Below, in pieces: positions 27,580 to 36,794 of a DNA stretch of 64,000 nucleotides. The notes below the pieces were generated by a model. It was not told where the DNA came from. It ran no database searches and saw only the letters and a list, made by a program, of their open reading frames with translations. Both the position numbers and the translations under genes were made by a program. The stretch comes from Planctomycetota bacterium (lineage in GTDB: Bacteria; Planctomycetota; Planctomycetia; Pirellulales; Pirellulaceae). Numbering within the stretch: position 1 is the first letter of the stretch; the number at the start of each line of letters is the position of its first letter. The stretch is from assembly GCA_026692845.1 (NCBI GenBank), contig JAPLNM010000040.1:1-64000 (forward strand). Reading direction: 5' to 3'.

Positions 27580-28440
27580 TTAAGCCGACTGCCACTGTCG
27601 AATGACCTCGAAAAGCAAAATAGAGCAAGTTACTGAGGCGTTCAGGGAATCGATTTTCCCGAACATTGGTATATGCACCGGTGAAATTTCTGCCGACTGC
27701 CAGCGGTCCTGGAGCCCATAAGCCTCGCTTCCGATGACGATTGCGGACTTTTTCGGGAATTGGATCTTGGAATAGATCGACCCGTTTTCGGTTCGTGCCG
27801 CATAGCATTTGATCGAACGAGCTCGAAGCCATTCGAGCAAGTCGCTTGAGGTGGCAACGGCAATCGGAACCGTGAACATCGCACCGAGACTGGCGCGGAT
27901 CGCGTTGGGATTCCAAACCTCGCTGATCGGATCGCTGACCAGGACGGCCGTCGCGCCGGCCGCGTCGGCCGTTCGCATCGCGGCTCCTAGATTTCCTGGT
28001 TTTTCAAGACGGTCGAGGACCAGATAGAGCTCATGCTCGGGGCCAACAGCAGGCTGCCGTAGCGGCTCGGGCAAACGATCAAGACAGGTCGATGGCATGA
28101 CCGCAACGGCGATGGCTTGGAGCTCGCGATCTCCATACTGCAGCTTTTGCATCGGAGCCTCAGTGACCCTTGTCCAACGGATCGAGCCGGTAGCTTGATT
28201 GTGCGAACCTTCGGGTTCGATGAGGGTTACGATCTCGCCAAGCGCAGAACTAGAAGCTTCCCAAGCCCTCTGGCAGATGAAAACATCCGTGCACTGGATA
28301 CCGTGTCGAAGCGCGATAGCGATGTTTTTCGGACCATCGATCAGTATCCGATTTTCGCGTCGGCGATCCTTGGAGTCCCTCAAGCTGGCCGCAAAGCGGA
28401 TCCGAGGGTTCGATGGACTGGTGATCAGTTCGCTTATCAA
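27580..28440 (-). CDS. SpoU/TrmH-family RNA 2'-O-methyltransferase
   Basis: 286 aa if started at TTG 28440 (LISELITSPSNPRIR, the usual start of the TrmH/RlmB substrate-binding domain). The open frame extends to 28635 but would run through tRNA-Leu, so that start is rejected. The SPOUT motifs are all present: EKPGNLGAAMRTADA (motif 1), AIVIGSEAYGL (motif 2) and IPMFGKIDSLNASVTCSILLF (motif 3, the trefoil knot with the SAM site). It methylates a ribose of rRNA or tRNA; the target is not predictable from sequence. Confidence 0.85.
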   Translation of the reverse strand: MISELITSPSNPRIRFAASLRDSKDRRRENRILIDGPKNIAIALRHGIQCTDVFICQRAWEASSSALGEIVTLIEPEGSHNQATGSIRWTRVTEAPMQKLQYGDRELQAIAVAVMPSTCLDRLPEPLRQPAVGPEHELYLVLDRLEKPGNLGAAMRTADAAGATAVLVSDPISEVWNPNAIRASLGAMFTVPIAVATSSDLLEWLRARSIKCYAARTENGSIYSKIQFPKKSAIVIGSEAYGLQDRWQSAEISPVHIPMFGKIDSLNASVTCSILLFEVIRQWQSA

Positions 28441-28474
28441 GTCGATCGCCGTTTTTGATAGATAATCCTTGCAG

Positions 28475-28556
28475 TGGCCACTCGGGGAGTTGAACCCCGA
28501 CGCCTTGCGGCACAAGATCCTAAGTCTTGCGTGTCTGCCAATTTCACCAAGTGGCC
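28475..28556 (-). tRNA. tRNA-Leu (anticodon UAG)
   Basis: The cloverleaf folds by eye: acceptor GGCCACT with AGTGGCC, discriminator A, anticodon stem CAAGA/TCTTG with loop CTTAGGA giving UAG, a long variable arm GTGCCGCAAGGCGT and T-stem CGGGG/CCCCG with TTCAACT loop. No CCA is encoded. The class II variable arm and A73 fit tRNA-Leu. Confidence 0.97.
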
Positions 28557-28610
28557 ATTGGTTGAGTATTCTAACCAAGACAGACAAAGATGTCGACGGT
28601 TCTAGAAAAA

Positions 28611-29180
28611 CTACCTTGGAACGGGCTTTCGCCACGGCGAATTGGCCTCGGCGCTCGGTTCGGACGCCAAATCGTTGATCGAGCCGGTCGATGCCGATGG
28701 CAAAGAGCCGGGTGGCAAAGAGCTGGGCGGCAAAGGTACCGGTTCCTGAAACGATGATTCGAGAACTTGGGAAGCTTGCACCACCCCGGTGCCGACTCGA
28801 TCGAGCTGCGCTCCTGCTTGGGAAACCCCACTGGTGATCGAATTGGCCGATTTCTCGATCGCCGATCGCGCGTTATCCGTCGCGATCCGCAGATCATTCT
28901 GGGCCGCAGCGACCGCCTCGGTCAAAGGGCTATTCGAATAAGCCGAAACGGATTTCGGTGCAGCCTGGCCTGGCAAACCCTGGCCTGGCATCGCTGCACC
29001 TGCGCCCATCGGGGTCGAATAAGGAGCCGACGGAAGGTTGCTCGGTGCGTTCGGAGGTGGGACTCGCGTTGGTTGGTTCCATGGTGTACTCGTCATGGAG
29101 TTGGATTGACAACCCCATGCTGCCGGGAGCAGGGCGATTGCAAAAAACGTCGCGAAATTCCTATTTCGTAGACCTACCAT
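28611..29180 (-). CDS. Lipoprotein of unknown function
   Basis: 189 aa from ATG 29180. A lipobox is clear: FFAIALLPAAWGC, lipidation at Cys24, so it is membrane-anchored. After a Pro/Asn/Ala-rich linker comes one helical stretch (EAVAAAQNDLRIATDNARSA, residues 92-130) with heptad-like spacing, then a Pro/Ser-rich tail. No family recognised. An upstream in-frame ATG at 29318 reads through the 19-bp repeats and is rejected. Confidence 0.75.
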   Translation of the reverse strand: MVGLRNRNFATFFAIALLPAAWGCQSNSMTSTPWNQPTRVPPPNAPSNLPSAPYSTPMGAGAAMPGQGLPGQAAPKSVSAYSNSPLTEAVAAAQNDLRIATDNARSAIEKSANSITSGVSQAGAQLDRVGTGVVQASQVLESSFQEPVPLPPSSLPPGSLPSASTGSINDLASEPSAEANSPWRKPVPR

Positions 29181-29248
29181 GTTTAGACCCTCTTTACGAT
29201 TCAGTAGTTTCAATTCAGTAGTTTCAATGGGGATCGGCTCATCGAGCC

Positions 29249-29303
29249 AGCGTCCGAGCCGAAGCCCAGCGTCCGAGCCAAAGCCCAGCATCCGAGCCAA
29301 AGC
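29249..29303. repeat. Three 19-bp tandem repeats
   Basis: Three copies with core GTCCGAGCC(A/G)AAGCCC, period 19 bp, lie between the divergent lipoprotein and redoxin genes. A separate direct repeat of TTCAGTAGTTTCAA occurs twice at 29202-29229. Confidence 0.8.
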
Positions 29304-29442
29304 TTGGTTAAGTCTCATAGACGAAATCCTCCCTGCGCAGCAAGACCGGTGTGTTCTTGCTCTAAATTCTGGTAGAATTTCGCCGCGAGAACTTCATCGT
29401 TCTCCCTTTGATTTCTGTCTTACCCTGAAAGGTATCCTGGCT

Positions 29443-30060
29443 ATGAATCGACGATTTTCTTTAGGCCTACTCTCTGCAGTCGCCCTGGTCTCGGGTTTTT
29501 CCACTGTGGATTTTCCCATGGTGAATTTGCTCAGCAGCACGCACGCGGCCGAACTTGAAATCGGAGCCAAGGCTCCGGATTTCAAGGCCAAGGGGGTTGA
29601 TGGCAAAGACATATCTCTTGCCGATAGCAAAGGCACCAAAGCCACCGTCATCGCTTTCACCTGCAACCGATGCCCCGTGTCGATCGCTTACGAAGACCGA
29701 TTCATCGATTTCCAGAAGAAATTTGCTGGTAAGGATGTCAAGTTCATCGCGATCAATGTCAATTCCTCGGAGGACATCCAAGCCATGAAGCAGCGCGTTG
29801 AGGAAAAGGGAATCAACTACCCATACGCCTACGACCAGTCCGGTGACTCGGCCCGTGCTTTTGGCGCTCGTGTGACCCCCCACGTCTTTGTCCTCGATGG
29901 CGAAGGCAAACTGGCTTATCAAGGTGCCTTCGACGACAAGCAAGATGGACCGACGACCGGCCATGTCGAAAATGCCGTCAAGGCGCTCATGCAAGGCAAA
30001 CAACCTGAGGTCAAAACAACTCGTCCCTTCGGCTGCGGAATCAAGCCGAACAAGGGCTAG
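29443..30060 (+). CDS. Secreted thioredoxin-fold (AhpC/TSA-like redoxin) protein
   Basis: 205 aa from ATG 29443; a longer frame to 29179 has no site and crosses repeats. Signal peptide FSLGLLSAVALVSGFS followed by HAAELEIG. The thioredoxin-like core has TFTCNRCPV-type active-site Cys (CNRC), the segment INVNSSEDI and a cis-Pro in RVTPHVFVLDG. The end carries GCG. Probably a periplasmic disulphide or peroxide-handling protein. It precedes a TlpA-like gene on the same strand by 20 bases. Confidence 0.85.
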   Translation: MNRRFSLGLLSAVALVSGFSTVDFPMVNLLSSTHAAELEIGAKAPDFKAKGVDGKDISLADSKGTKATVIAFTCNRCPVSIAYEDRFIDFQKKFAGKDVKFIAINVNSSEDIQAMKQRVEEKGINYPYAYDQSGDSARAFGARVTPHVFVLDGEGKLAYQGAFDDKQDGPTTGHVENAVKALMQGKQPEVKTTRPFGCGIKPNKG

Positions 30061-30080
30061 TTAGCCTCCCGGGGTTTTCT

Positions 30081-30692
30081 ATGAAACTACTTGATGGGCC
30101 ACGGCTTCATGTTGATGGCCAAATGGCTTGGTTCGTCTTGGCTCTCTGTTTGGCAGGTGGTTTTAGCCCAGGGTGCGACTCGAAGCTCTCAGCTCCGGCG
30201 ACCAGCGAATCGCAAGCGGAGCCTCCCGTCGGGTTGCCTTCCGTCACGCTTATCGAAGGCAACAGTCAGACGCTCGCCTCGATGCTTGCCAAGCACCGGG
30301 GCAAAGTCGTGCTCGTAGACTTCTGGGCTACTTGGTGTGGGCCATGTGTCAAGCAGTTTCCTCATCTGATCGAACTGAGCAGCAAGCACCGCGAGGCTGG
30401 CTTGGCTGTCGTATCGGTAAGTATGAACGAACCGAAAGAGCGCGAGGCGGTCTTGGCGTTCCTCAAACGTCAGAAGGCCGACTTTGACAATCTGCTGCCC
30501 GAGTACGGTGCCGGTTCAAGGTTCCTGGAAGCCTTCGATCTTCGCGGCGATGTACCGTTCTACAAACTCTACGATAGCCAAGGTGTTTTGCGGTACTCGT
30601 TCAGCGATGATCCGTCAGGGATCAAGAATTGCCAATCGATCGAAAAGATCGATCAGCGGGTTGAAGATTTGCTAGGGGAGAAGCGCCAATAA
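30081..30692 (+). CDS. TlpA/ResA-like thioredoxin lipoprotein
   Basis: 203 aa. The N-terminus has hydrophobic LALCLAGGFSPGC with Cys33 as likely lipidation site. The thioredoxin domain has the classical WCGPC active site in FWATWCGPCVKQFP, and a cis-Pro in GDVPFYKLYD. Such proteins are membrane-tethered reductases used in cytochrome c maturation and similar. Likely co-transcribed with the redoxin gene upstream. Confidence 0.88.
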   Translation: MKLLDGPRLHVDGQMAWFVLALCLAGGFSPGCDSKLSAPATSESQAEPPVGLPSVTLIEGNSQTLASMLAKHRGKVVLVDFWATWCGPCVKQFPHLIELSSKHREAGLAVVSVSMNEPKEREAVLAFLKRQKADFDNLLPEYGAGSRFLEAFDLRGDVPFYKLYDSQGVLRYSFSDDPSGIKNCQSIEKIDQRVEDLLGEKRQ

Positions 30693-30733
30693 CCAAGCCG
30701 GCTAGTACGGGCCATTACGGGCCATAGACTGCC

Positions 30734-31771
30734 TTATCGATCGTTTGCAAGCCACTGAGCGACCTGGGGTGCAAAGTAGGTCAAGATCGCGTCAGCCCCG
30801 GCTCGTCGAAACGCAAGCATGCTTTCCATGACACAGGCCTTCTCGTCGATCGCGGCGCTTTGCGAAGCGAACTTGAGCATCGCGTACTCTCCGGAGACTT
30901 GGTAAACGGCAACAGGGATCGGAAAATGATCGTGGATCCTGCGCACGATGTCCAGATAAGGCATCCCGGGTTTGACCATAACGATGTCGGCTCCCTCTTG
31001 GATATCGAGCGCCACTTCCCGGATCGCTTCGTCGGTGTTTGCTGGGTTCATTTGATAAGTTTTCTTCGAGGCACCGCCGAGGTTCTTTGCCGACCCGACA
31101 GCGTCGCGGAACGGGCCGTAGAATGCTGAAGCATACTTCGCAGCATAGCTCATGAGGATCACGTGCTCAAAACCCGCTTGATCCAACGCGGTTCGGATCG
31201 CTCCGATGCGTCCATCCATCATGTCCGAGGGCGCAATGACGCTCGCTCCGGCTTGGGCTTGAAGCACGGCTTGTTTGCACAAGACCTCTACGGTAGGGTC
31301 GTTGACGATGTAGTCATCGGCCATGATCCCATCGTGACCGTGGGTGGTGTAGGGATCTAAAGCCACGTCGCAAACGATCCCGAGGGAGTCTTTGCATTTT
31401 TCGCGGATCGCCCGCGTCGCAGTGCAGATCAAGTTCTCGGCGACTAGGGCTTCGTCTCCCCGAGGACTTTTCTTTTGAGCCGGGGTCACAGGGAAAATCG
31501 CAACGGCTCCGATTCCCAAACCCGCGGCTCGCTCGGCGGCTCGAACCGCAAGATCGATGCTCATGCGCTCGACACCGGGCATCGTTGCGATGGGCTCGGT
31601 ACGCTCGGTTCCTTCAATAACAAAAATAGGCCAGATCAGGTTCGAGGCGTTCAGTTGGGTTTCCTGCACCATCGAGCGAACCCAGTCCCAACGTCGCATC
31701 CGTCGCAAACGTGTCTGAGGAAACCCACCCAGCGGAGATAACGGCGATAACGGAGATGATGCATGGGTCAT
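30734..31771 (-). CDS. hemB: Delta-aminolevulinic acid dehydratase (porphobilinogen synthase)
   Basis: 345 aa from ATG 31771 (MTHASSPLSPLSPLGG). Converts two delta-aminolevulinate molecules into porphobilinogen in haem synthesis. Active-site Lys are in MSYAAKYASAFYGPFRDA and MVKPGMPYLD. The metal-site segment is DVALDPYTTHGHDG, with Asp in place of the Cys of zinc enzymes, so this should be the Mg-dependent type. The frame continues upstream to 31993 but only the shorter start gives the usual length. Divergent from the DUF1080 gene. Confidence 0.96.
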   Translation of the reverse strand: MTHASSPLSPLSPLGGFPQTRLRRMRRWDWVRSMVQETQLNASNLIWPIFVIEGTERTEPIATMPGVERMSIDLAVRAAERAAGLGIGAVAIFPVTPAQKKSPRGDEALVAENLICTATRAIREKCKDSLGIVCDVALDPYTTHGHDGIMADDYIVNDPTVEVLCKQAVLQAQAGASVIAPSDMMDGRIGAIRTALDQAGFEHVILMSYAAKYASAFYGPFRDAVGSAKNLGGASKKTYQMNPANTDEAIREVALDIQEGADIVMVKPGMPYLDIVRRIHDHFPIPVAVYQVSGEYAMLKFASQSAAIDEKACVMESMLAFRRAGADAILTYFAPQVAQWLANDR

Positions 31772-31978
31772 AGAAGCCTCGCCATCGATAAAAACAAAGG
31801 GGAAACTGACGAGAAACACCGAAAATTCTCTTGGGCTCTCTGTCCGCCGAGAGCCTGCGTAGCAGAATATCGACAAACAGGATAAAATAGAACCGACAAT
31901 TTGATTATCCCCCTCCCCTGTCCAGTGTACCCCCTTTCCACAGAGCCCATAGGCTCGGAGCTTAGATAGGCCTTCCCC

Positions 31979-32695
31979 ATGATCCAGACCCAACGCTACT
32001 GGTTTTTCGCTCTATGCTTCTCGACGGCTTGGTTCTCGAGTGCTACCGATCCGCTCAGGGCCCAGGATTCGGAAAAGCAAAATGTGGTGGTGCGAAACGA
32101 AAACCCAGCCGCACCGGTCCCTTCGGGAGAGGGCTGGAAATCCCTCTTCGATGGAAAAAACCTCGACGGTTGGCAACAGAAAAATGGATGGGCTGTCTAC
32201 CGAATCGACGGCAACTCGATCCACGGCACGACGTCGAAGAACAGCCCAAACTCCTTTCTTTGCACGACCAAGGATTACTCGGATTTCGAACTGCGTTTCG
32301 AGGTCAAGGTCCACAACGCATTGAATTCGGGCGTACAAATCCGATCCAAGAGTTTGCCCGAGCGCGATAACGGTCGGGTCCATGGTCCCCAAGTCGAGAT
32401 CGAAGCCTCGCCAGGAGAATCCGGATACGTCTACGGCGAAGCCACCGGGCGCAATTGGATCTCCCCAACCCAACCGATCCACTCGGTCCTCAAAAACGAC
32501 GATTGGAATCAATACCACATCCGAGCCAAAGGCAAACGCATCCAGACTTGGATCAACGGCAAGTTGATCGAAGACATCACCGACGCTCAATCCCACGACT
32601 CGGGGTTCATCGGACTCCAAGTCCATGGGATCGGAGCCGACCAAGGTCCCTTCGATGTCCGTTGGCGAAATATCGACATTCGCGAACTGCCCTAA
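31979..32695 (+). CDS. Secreted DUF1080 (3-keto-disaccharide hydrolase-like) protein
   Basis: 238 aa. N-terminal signal peptide (YWFFALCFSTAWFSSA), then one concanavalin-like jelly-roll domain: WKSLFDGKNLDGW, DFELRFEVKV, NSGVQIRSK and NDDWNQYHIRAKG are the DUF1080 signature strands. Members act on 3-keto-glycosides or bind sugars in the periplasm. The family is very expanded in planctomycetes. Confidence 0.9.
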   Translation: MIQTQRYWFFALCFSTAWFSSATDPLRAQDSEKQNVVVRNENPAAPVPSGEGWKSLFDGKNLDGWQQKNGWAVYRIDGNSIHGTTSKNSPNSFLCTTKDYSDFELRFEVKVHNALNSGVQIRSKSLPERDNGRVHGPQVEIEASPGESGYVYGEATGRNWISPTQPIHSVLKNDDWNQYHIRAKGKRIQTWINGKLIEDITDAQSHDSGFIGLQVHGIGADQGPFDVRWRNIDIRELP

Positions 32696-32746
32696 TCGGC
32701 CTAATGCGTTGGTCCGATCTTAGGTCACTTCAACCCACCATTTCAC

Positions 32747-32782
32747 GAACCGTTTTTAGAACCGCTTTTAGAACCGTTTTTA
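32747..32782 (+). repeat. Three 12-bp repeats just before the cytochrome gene
   Basis: Three direct copies of GAACCG(T/C)TTTTA lie four bases upstream of the next start codon. They may affect ribosome access, but no function is known. Confidence 0.7.
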
Positions 32783-32786
32783 TCGT

Positions 32787-34088
32787 ATGACGCGCTGCAA
32801 GCTCATGAACCGTATCGGGAAAGAATCCGTCCGATCCAAGTCCGCTAACTTCCTGCTCGGTTTAGCGTCGCTCTTGGCATCCCTGGCAGGCTGCCGTGAC
32901 CAAGCGCCCGTTGCCAACCATTACGAGCCGAACTACCTGTTTGCCAAAGCCACCGAAATCGGGCTGAGCAAGGACGAAGGTGAACTCGAGCCGACGCTGC
33001 ACGATAGCAAAACGCTCTTGATCGAATGGTTCGGGACGATGCAGGAGCCTAAGCTCCCGAGTGTCCTCAAAGAGGGCGACTACTCCGATTTGATCTCCGA
33101 AGCGAATCTAAAGATCGCCGTTGGAACCCCGACCGAACCGGGAATCTACGTCCAGCAGTGCGTTTCGTGTCACGGAAGCAGCGGCCAAGGTCGAGGGGTC
33201 AATGCGGCCAGCCAAGATCCTTACCCTCGCGATTTCCGCATGGGGATCTTCAAGTACAAATCCTCGCCACGAACCGCACGCCCAGTCAAGCAAGACATCG
33301 AAAAGGTCCTGCGAAGCGGATTGTCCGGATCGCAGATGCCCGTGTTCAACAAACTCAGCGATGGGGAGATCCAAGCCCTCGTCGATTATGTAGTCTTCTT
33401 GAGCTTGCGCGGTGAATTCGAACGAAGGCTCATTCAACTCTCGGCCACCGAATGGGAAGGCGAACGCCTCTACGATCCCTTCGCGGAAAAATCCGTGCGC
33501 GATGGGCAGCTCTCCAACGCTTCCGACGTGCTCACCGAAATTGCCGACCGATGGGTCCAATCGGCCGATGCAGTCGAAGACTTCCCTAGACCCTCGTTCC
33601 CCCTGGTAGGAACACAGACCGACGAGAACAAAGAAGAATTGCTATCCTCGATCGAGAAAGGCAAGGCTCTTTTTGTCAGCGAGATCGCCTCGTGTTCAAA
33701 ATGCCATGGAGTCAACGCCGATGGCAAAGGCAACCAACTGCCCGACTACGACGACTGGACCAAGGACTGGACCTCCAAGATTGGGATCCAACCGACCGAC
33801 AGCCAGTCGCTCTTGCCACTGATGGCACGCGGTGGGATGAAGCCTTTGCCTTTAAAGCCCCGGAGTATCGTCGAAGGGCATTTTCGCGGCGGTCGAACCC
33901 CTGAAGATCTGTATCGTCGAATTCGCTACGGTATCGCAGGATCTCCGATGCCTGCGGCTGCCGTGGTGGAATCCCGCGAAGAGCCCGGTCTGGTCGATGA
34001 CGATCTGTGGCACTTAGTCAACTACGTACTTTCGATCGCCAAGGTTCCGCCACCGCTGATGGAAACCCAAGTCGTTTCGACTCAGTAA
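32787..34088 (+). CDS. Dihaem cytochrome c lipoprotein
   Basis: 433 aa. A lipobox (LASLLASLAGC) suggests anchoring by Cys36. Two c-type haem sites CVSCH (about residue 124) and CSKCH (about residue 302) each start a cytochrome c domain; axial Met candidates are in GSQMPVFNKL and GSPMPAAAV. It would be a periplasmic electron carrier. Met8 at 32808 is an alternative start. Downstream SCO1 and ABC-2 permease genes suggest a respiratory or copper-centre context. Confidence 0.9.
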   Translation: MTRCKLMNRIGKESVRSKSANFLLGLASLLASLAGCRDQAPVANHYEPNYLFAKATEIGLSKDEGELEPTLHDSKTLLIEWFGTMQEPKLPSVLKEGDYSDLISEANLKIAVGTPTEPGIYVQQCVSCHGSSGQGRGVNAASQDPYPRDFRMGIFKYKSSPRTARPVKQDIEKVLRSGLSGSQMPVFNKLSDGEIQALVDYVVFLSLRGEFERRLIQLSATEWEGERLYDPFAEKSVRDGQLSNASDVLTEIADRWVQSADAVEDFPRPSFPLVGTQTDENKEELLSSIEKGKALFVSEIASCSKCHGVNADGKGNQLPDYDDWTKDWTSKIGIQPTDSQSLLPLMARGGMKPLPLKPRSIVEGHFRGGRTPEDLYRRIRYGIAGSPMPAAAVVESREEPGLVDDDLWHLVNYVLSIAKVPPPLMETQVVSTQ

Positions 34089-34125
34089 ATCCGCAAATCC
34101 GCCGACAGCGAAACCCATTCCCCGT

Positions 34126-34767
34126 TTGGTCCAAAGCGTGTTCGATTCCCATTCGAAATTAGCCGCTGCAAAGCTAGGCGACTCCGAGGCCAAAGGGGAA
34201 CTGCTAGATCGATTTCGTCCTTATTTGAACGTCATCGCGCAGCGTCTGCTCGACGATCGACTCAAAGGACGGATGGATTCGAGCGATGTCGTCCAAGCCA
34301 CCTATCTGGAGGCTTCTCGGGATTTTGGAGCCTTCCGTGGGGATACGATCGAGTCGTTCCTGTCCTGGTTGCGACACATCTTGCGCAACAACGTCTCGAC
34401 GGCGCACCAAGAGCATTTGGCCACCCAGAAACGGTCAGCAAGACTCGAAGTGAACATTCGCCCAACGGGGAACTCCTCATCGGACCCCATGCAATTCGAG
34501 CAGATGATTCCTTCCGACGCGTCATCGCCGAGTCAACGGTTGATGCGAAGCGAAGCGGCCGCATTGCTTGCTGCTTGCATCGAGCAGTTGCCTTTGACCC
34601 AACAAGAGGCGATCCGAATGAAGTACCTCGAGGGCTTGTCCCTCAAAGCCATTTCTGAACGAATCAATAAGTCAGAGATGGCCGTCGCGGGGCTCCTTAA
34701 ACGAGGCCTCCAGGGCCTGCGCGAGCATATGGCCCAAGCCCGAGCGGGCAATAGTTCCTTCTGGTAA
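34126..34767 (+). CDS. Sigma-70 family RNA polymerase sigma factor (ECF-like)
   Basis: 213 aa from TTG 34126; GTG 34138 is possible. Region 2 reads LLDRFRPYLNVIAQRLL and DSSDVVQATYLEASRDF; region 4 reads LPLTQQEAIRMKYLEGLSLKAISERINKSEMAVAGLLKRGLQGLR. The family is typical of planctomycetes and has no obvious anti-sigma gene adjacent. Confidence 0.88.
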   Translation: MVQSVFDSHSKLAAAKLGDSEAKGELLDRFRPYLNVIAQRLLDDRLKGRMDSSDVVQATYLEASRDFGAFRGDTIESFLSWLRHILRNNVSTAHQEHLATQKRSARLEVNIRPTGNSSSDPMQFEQMIPSDASSPSQRLMRSEAAALLAACIEQLPLTQQEAIRMKYLEGLSLKAISERINKSEMAVAGLLKRGLQGLREHMAQARAGNSSFW

Positions 34768-34803
34768 CCGATCCTTCCAAAAAAACTAACGATTCAACAG
34801 CGC

Positions 34804-35700
34804 ATGACGAATACTTCAACGAACCTCGAGCTCGACACGGCACATCCGCTCCGGAGTCCTCACCCATCGTCGGATTCATCATGGCCCGCCGCGTGGATGT
34901 TGGCCAAACGGGAGTGGATCCGATTTTTTCGACAGCCCTTCCGGGTCATTGCGGCTCTAGGGCAACCGATCCTCTTTTGGATCCTCTTTGGAACCGGGTT
35001 CCATAGAGCCTTCCAAGGCAGCGGGCCACAGGAAAGCTACATGGGATTTTTTATCCCAGGCACCGCAGCCTTGATCTTGCTCTTTACGGCGATCTTTTCG
35101 ACGATCTCGATCATCGAAGACCGACGCGAAGGATTCCTCCAGGGCGTTTTGGTCTCGCCAGCTCGGCGCTGGGGGATCGCCTTAGGCAAATCGCTCGGCG
35201 GAGCGGCGATCGCTTGGGCCCAAGCCACCTTTTTTCTCCTGCTTGCAATCGGTATCGGAATGGTCCCCTTGGGCCCGAACCTGCTGATTCTGCCGGTATT
35301 CCTATTTGTCGCTGCCTTGGCCTTGACCGCCATGGGTGTTTGCTTTGCTTGGCCGATGGAGAGTACCCAAGGCTATCATGCAGCGATGAACATGGTCATG
35401 CTCCCGATGTGGCTTTTGAGCGGTGCGTTCTTTCCCATCCCAGCCCAAAGCGATGGCATGCCCATCGGACAGCGGATCCTTCAACTGATGATGCAATGCA
35501 ACCCCATGAGCTATATCGTCGCTGGGATTCGTCACTTATGCACCGTCCCAGGTGCGTTGGGAACCGCGCCTGATGAGCGTCGCATTGACTGGATCCCTAC
35601 GATGCAAGCGAGTTGGTTGGTCACGCTGGGGTTTGCCATCGCCATGGGTACCTTGGCGACTGTGCTGATGCACAGAAGGCAAAAAGGGGAACTGCAATAG
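34804..35700 (+). CDS. ABC-2 type transporter permease
   Basis: 298 aa with six membrane segments. Motifs: FFRQPFRVIAALGQPILFW at the first helix, FFIPGTAALILLFTAIF, and the late LPMWLLSGAFFPIPAQS typical of DrrB/NodJ-type ABC-2 permeases. No ATPase gene is adjacent. Near cytochrome c and SCO1 genes it may act in haem or copper-enzyme assembly, but the substrate is unknown. Confidence 0.85.
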   Translation: MTNTSTNLELDTAHPLRSPHPSSDSSWPAAWMLAKREWIRFFRQPFRVIAALGQPILFWILFGTGFHRAFQGSGPQESYMGFFIPGTAALILLFTAIFSTISIIEDRREGFLQGVLVSPARRWGIALGKSLGGAAIAWAQATFFLLLAIGIGMVPLGPNLLILPVFLFVAALALTAMGVCFAWPMESTQGYHAAMNMVMLPMWLLSGAFFPIPAQSDGMPIGQRILQLMMQCNPMSYIVAGIRHLCTVPGALGTAPDERRIDWIPTMQASWLVTLGFAIAMGTLATVLMHRRQKGELQ

Positions 35701-35714
35701 AGGCTATCAATCCT

Positions 35715-36440
35715 ATGAACCGTCGAGTTTTTCAACTGCTAATGGTAATGCTCGGGGTCGTCATCGGAACGACCGGAGCGATGCTTCGGATCAAAGTAGG
35801 GCGCGTCATGTCCGACAAGGCCGCTGCGACGGCCAAGCTTGAGCCAGAAGATCCGGCCGGAGAAATATCCACAGAAGTCTCCGATGCGAAGTTCGATCAA
35901 GATGCGCAACCGACACGCGATCCTGGAAATCGTCGCTCCCTGGCCGAACTCAGACAGGCCGCGATGCTTGAGCCGAACTGGACCCGCTCGTTCGAGTTGA
36001 CCGAACGCAGCGGGCAAACAGTTCGCTCCGAGGACTTGCTCGGACAGCCTTATGTGGTCTGTTTTTTCTTCTCGACCTGCCCTGGTACTTGCAAAAGGCA
36101 AAGCGGCGAGATGCGTCTATTGCAGTCGAAATTCAAAGACAAACCCATTCGGCTGCTGAGCATCTCGGTTGATCCCGAAGTCGATACCCCCGAAGTCCTA
36201 AGCGCCTACGCCGACGGCTTCAATGCGGATCCCAAGCAATGGTTGTTCTTGACCGGGGAGCTCAAAAATATCATCAAGATCGGTTCGGAGATGTTTTTTT
36301 TACCTGGAGTTGAAAAGCGTGGTCACCCGGATCGCTTTTGTCTGGTCAACGCGCAAGGCGAGCTCGTCGGATCCTATGTTTGGCTCGACCAAGAGGAACG
36401 CGAATTGCTAGTTCAGCACATCGAAGAGCTACTGCAATAA
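35715..36440 (+). CDS. SCO1/SenC-type copper chaperone
   Basis: 241 aa from ATG 35715 (MNRRVFQLLMVMLGVVIGTTG); the frame is open back to 35613 inside the permease gene. One N-terminal membrane anchor, then a thioredoxin fold with the copper motif CPGTC and the distant His in KRGHPDRFCLVN. SCO proteins deliver copper to the CuA site of cytochrome oxidase. Starts 14 bases after the permease stop. Confidence 0.9.
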   Translation: MNRRVFQLLMVMLGVVIGTTGAMLRIKVGRVMSDKAAATAKLEPEDPAGEISTEVSDAKFDQDAQPTRDPGNRRSLAELRQAAMLEPNWTRSFELTERSGQTVRSEDLLGQPYVVCFFFSTCPGTCKRQSGEMRLLQSKFKDKPIRLLSISVDPEVDTPEVLSAYADGFNADPKQWLFLTGELKNIIKIGSEMFFLPGVEKRGHPDRFCLVNAQGELVGSYVWLDQEERELLVQHIEELLQ

Positions 36441-36794
36441 GCCGCAGGCAATTTCGTTTAACCCGCAGCCAACGGCGAGGAGCTTCACCAAGCCCGCCAG
36501 GATGCAATGTATGGGGTCGAAACGAGTTTTTGTTTCCGTTGGTCGAGGGCACGTCGGCGAGTGGCCGATCGACCGGCAGAACTGCGAGAGCGGGAGCCCA
36601 AGCCGCGGGCGATGGCCATGAGCCCCGCACCGAATCGATCGTGCTACACCGCCGAAATCACTAGCCTGCTCGTGCCCAAACGCCGCGTCCTGGCGGGCTG
36701 AGTTAAACCGCCCAACGGGAAAGCGTTAGGCCCATCGAATCCAAGGCAGAACGAAGCGCCGCCCTGGGTTCGTTTGGCGGTAGGTATCGGGAAG
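36441..36794. repeat. Gene-free gap with diverged, partly inverted copies of the 156-bp repeat
   Basis: Forward fragment AAGCCCGCCAGGATGC near 36489; inverted matches to the 1-335 unit at about 36600-36720, including GGGCGATGGCC, CCCCGCACCGAATCGATCG and GCGTCCTGGCGGGCTGAGTT. The fragments face each other and could pair. This gap borders the unusual block to the right. Confidence 0.75.

Noticed and set aside
27580-28635. Longer methyltransferase start at 28635
   Set aside because: The extension would be translated across tRNA-Leu; the domain begins after the tRNA gene.
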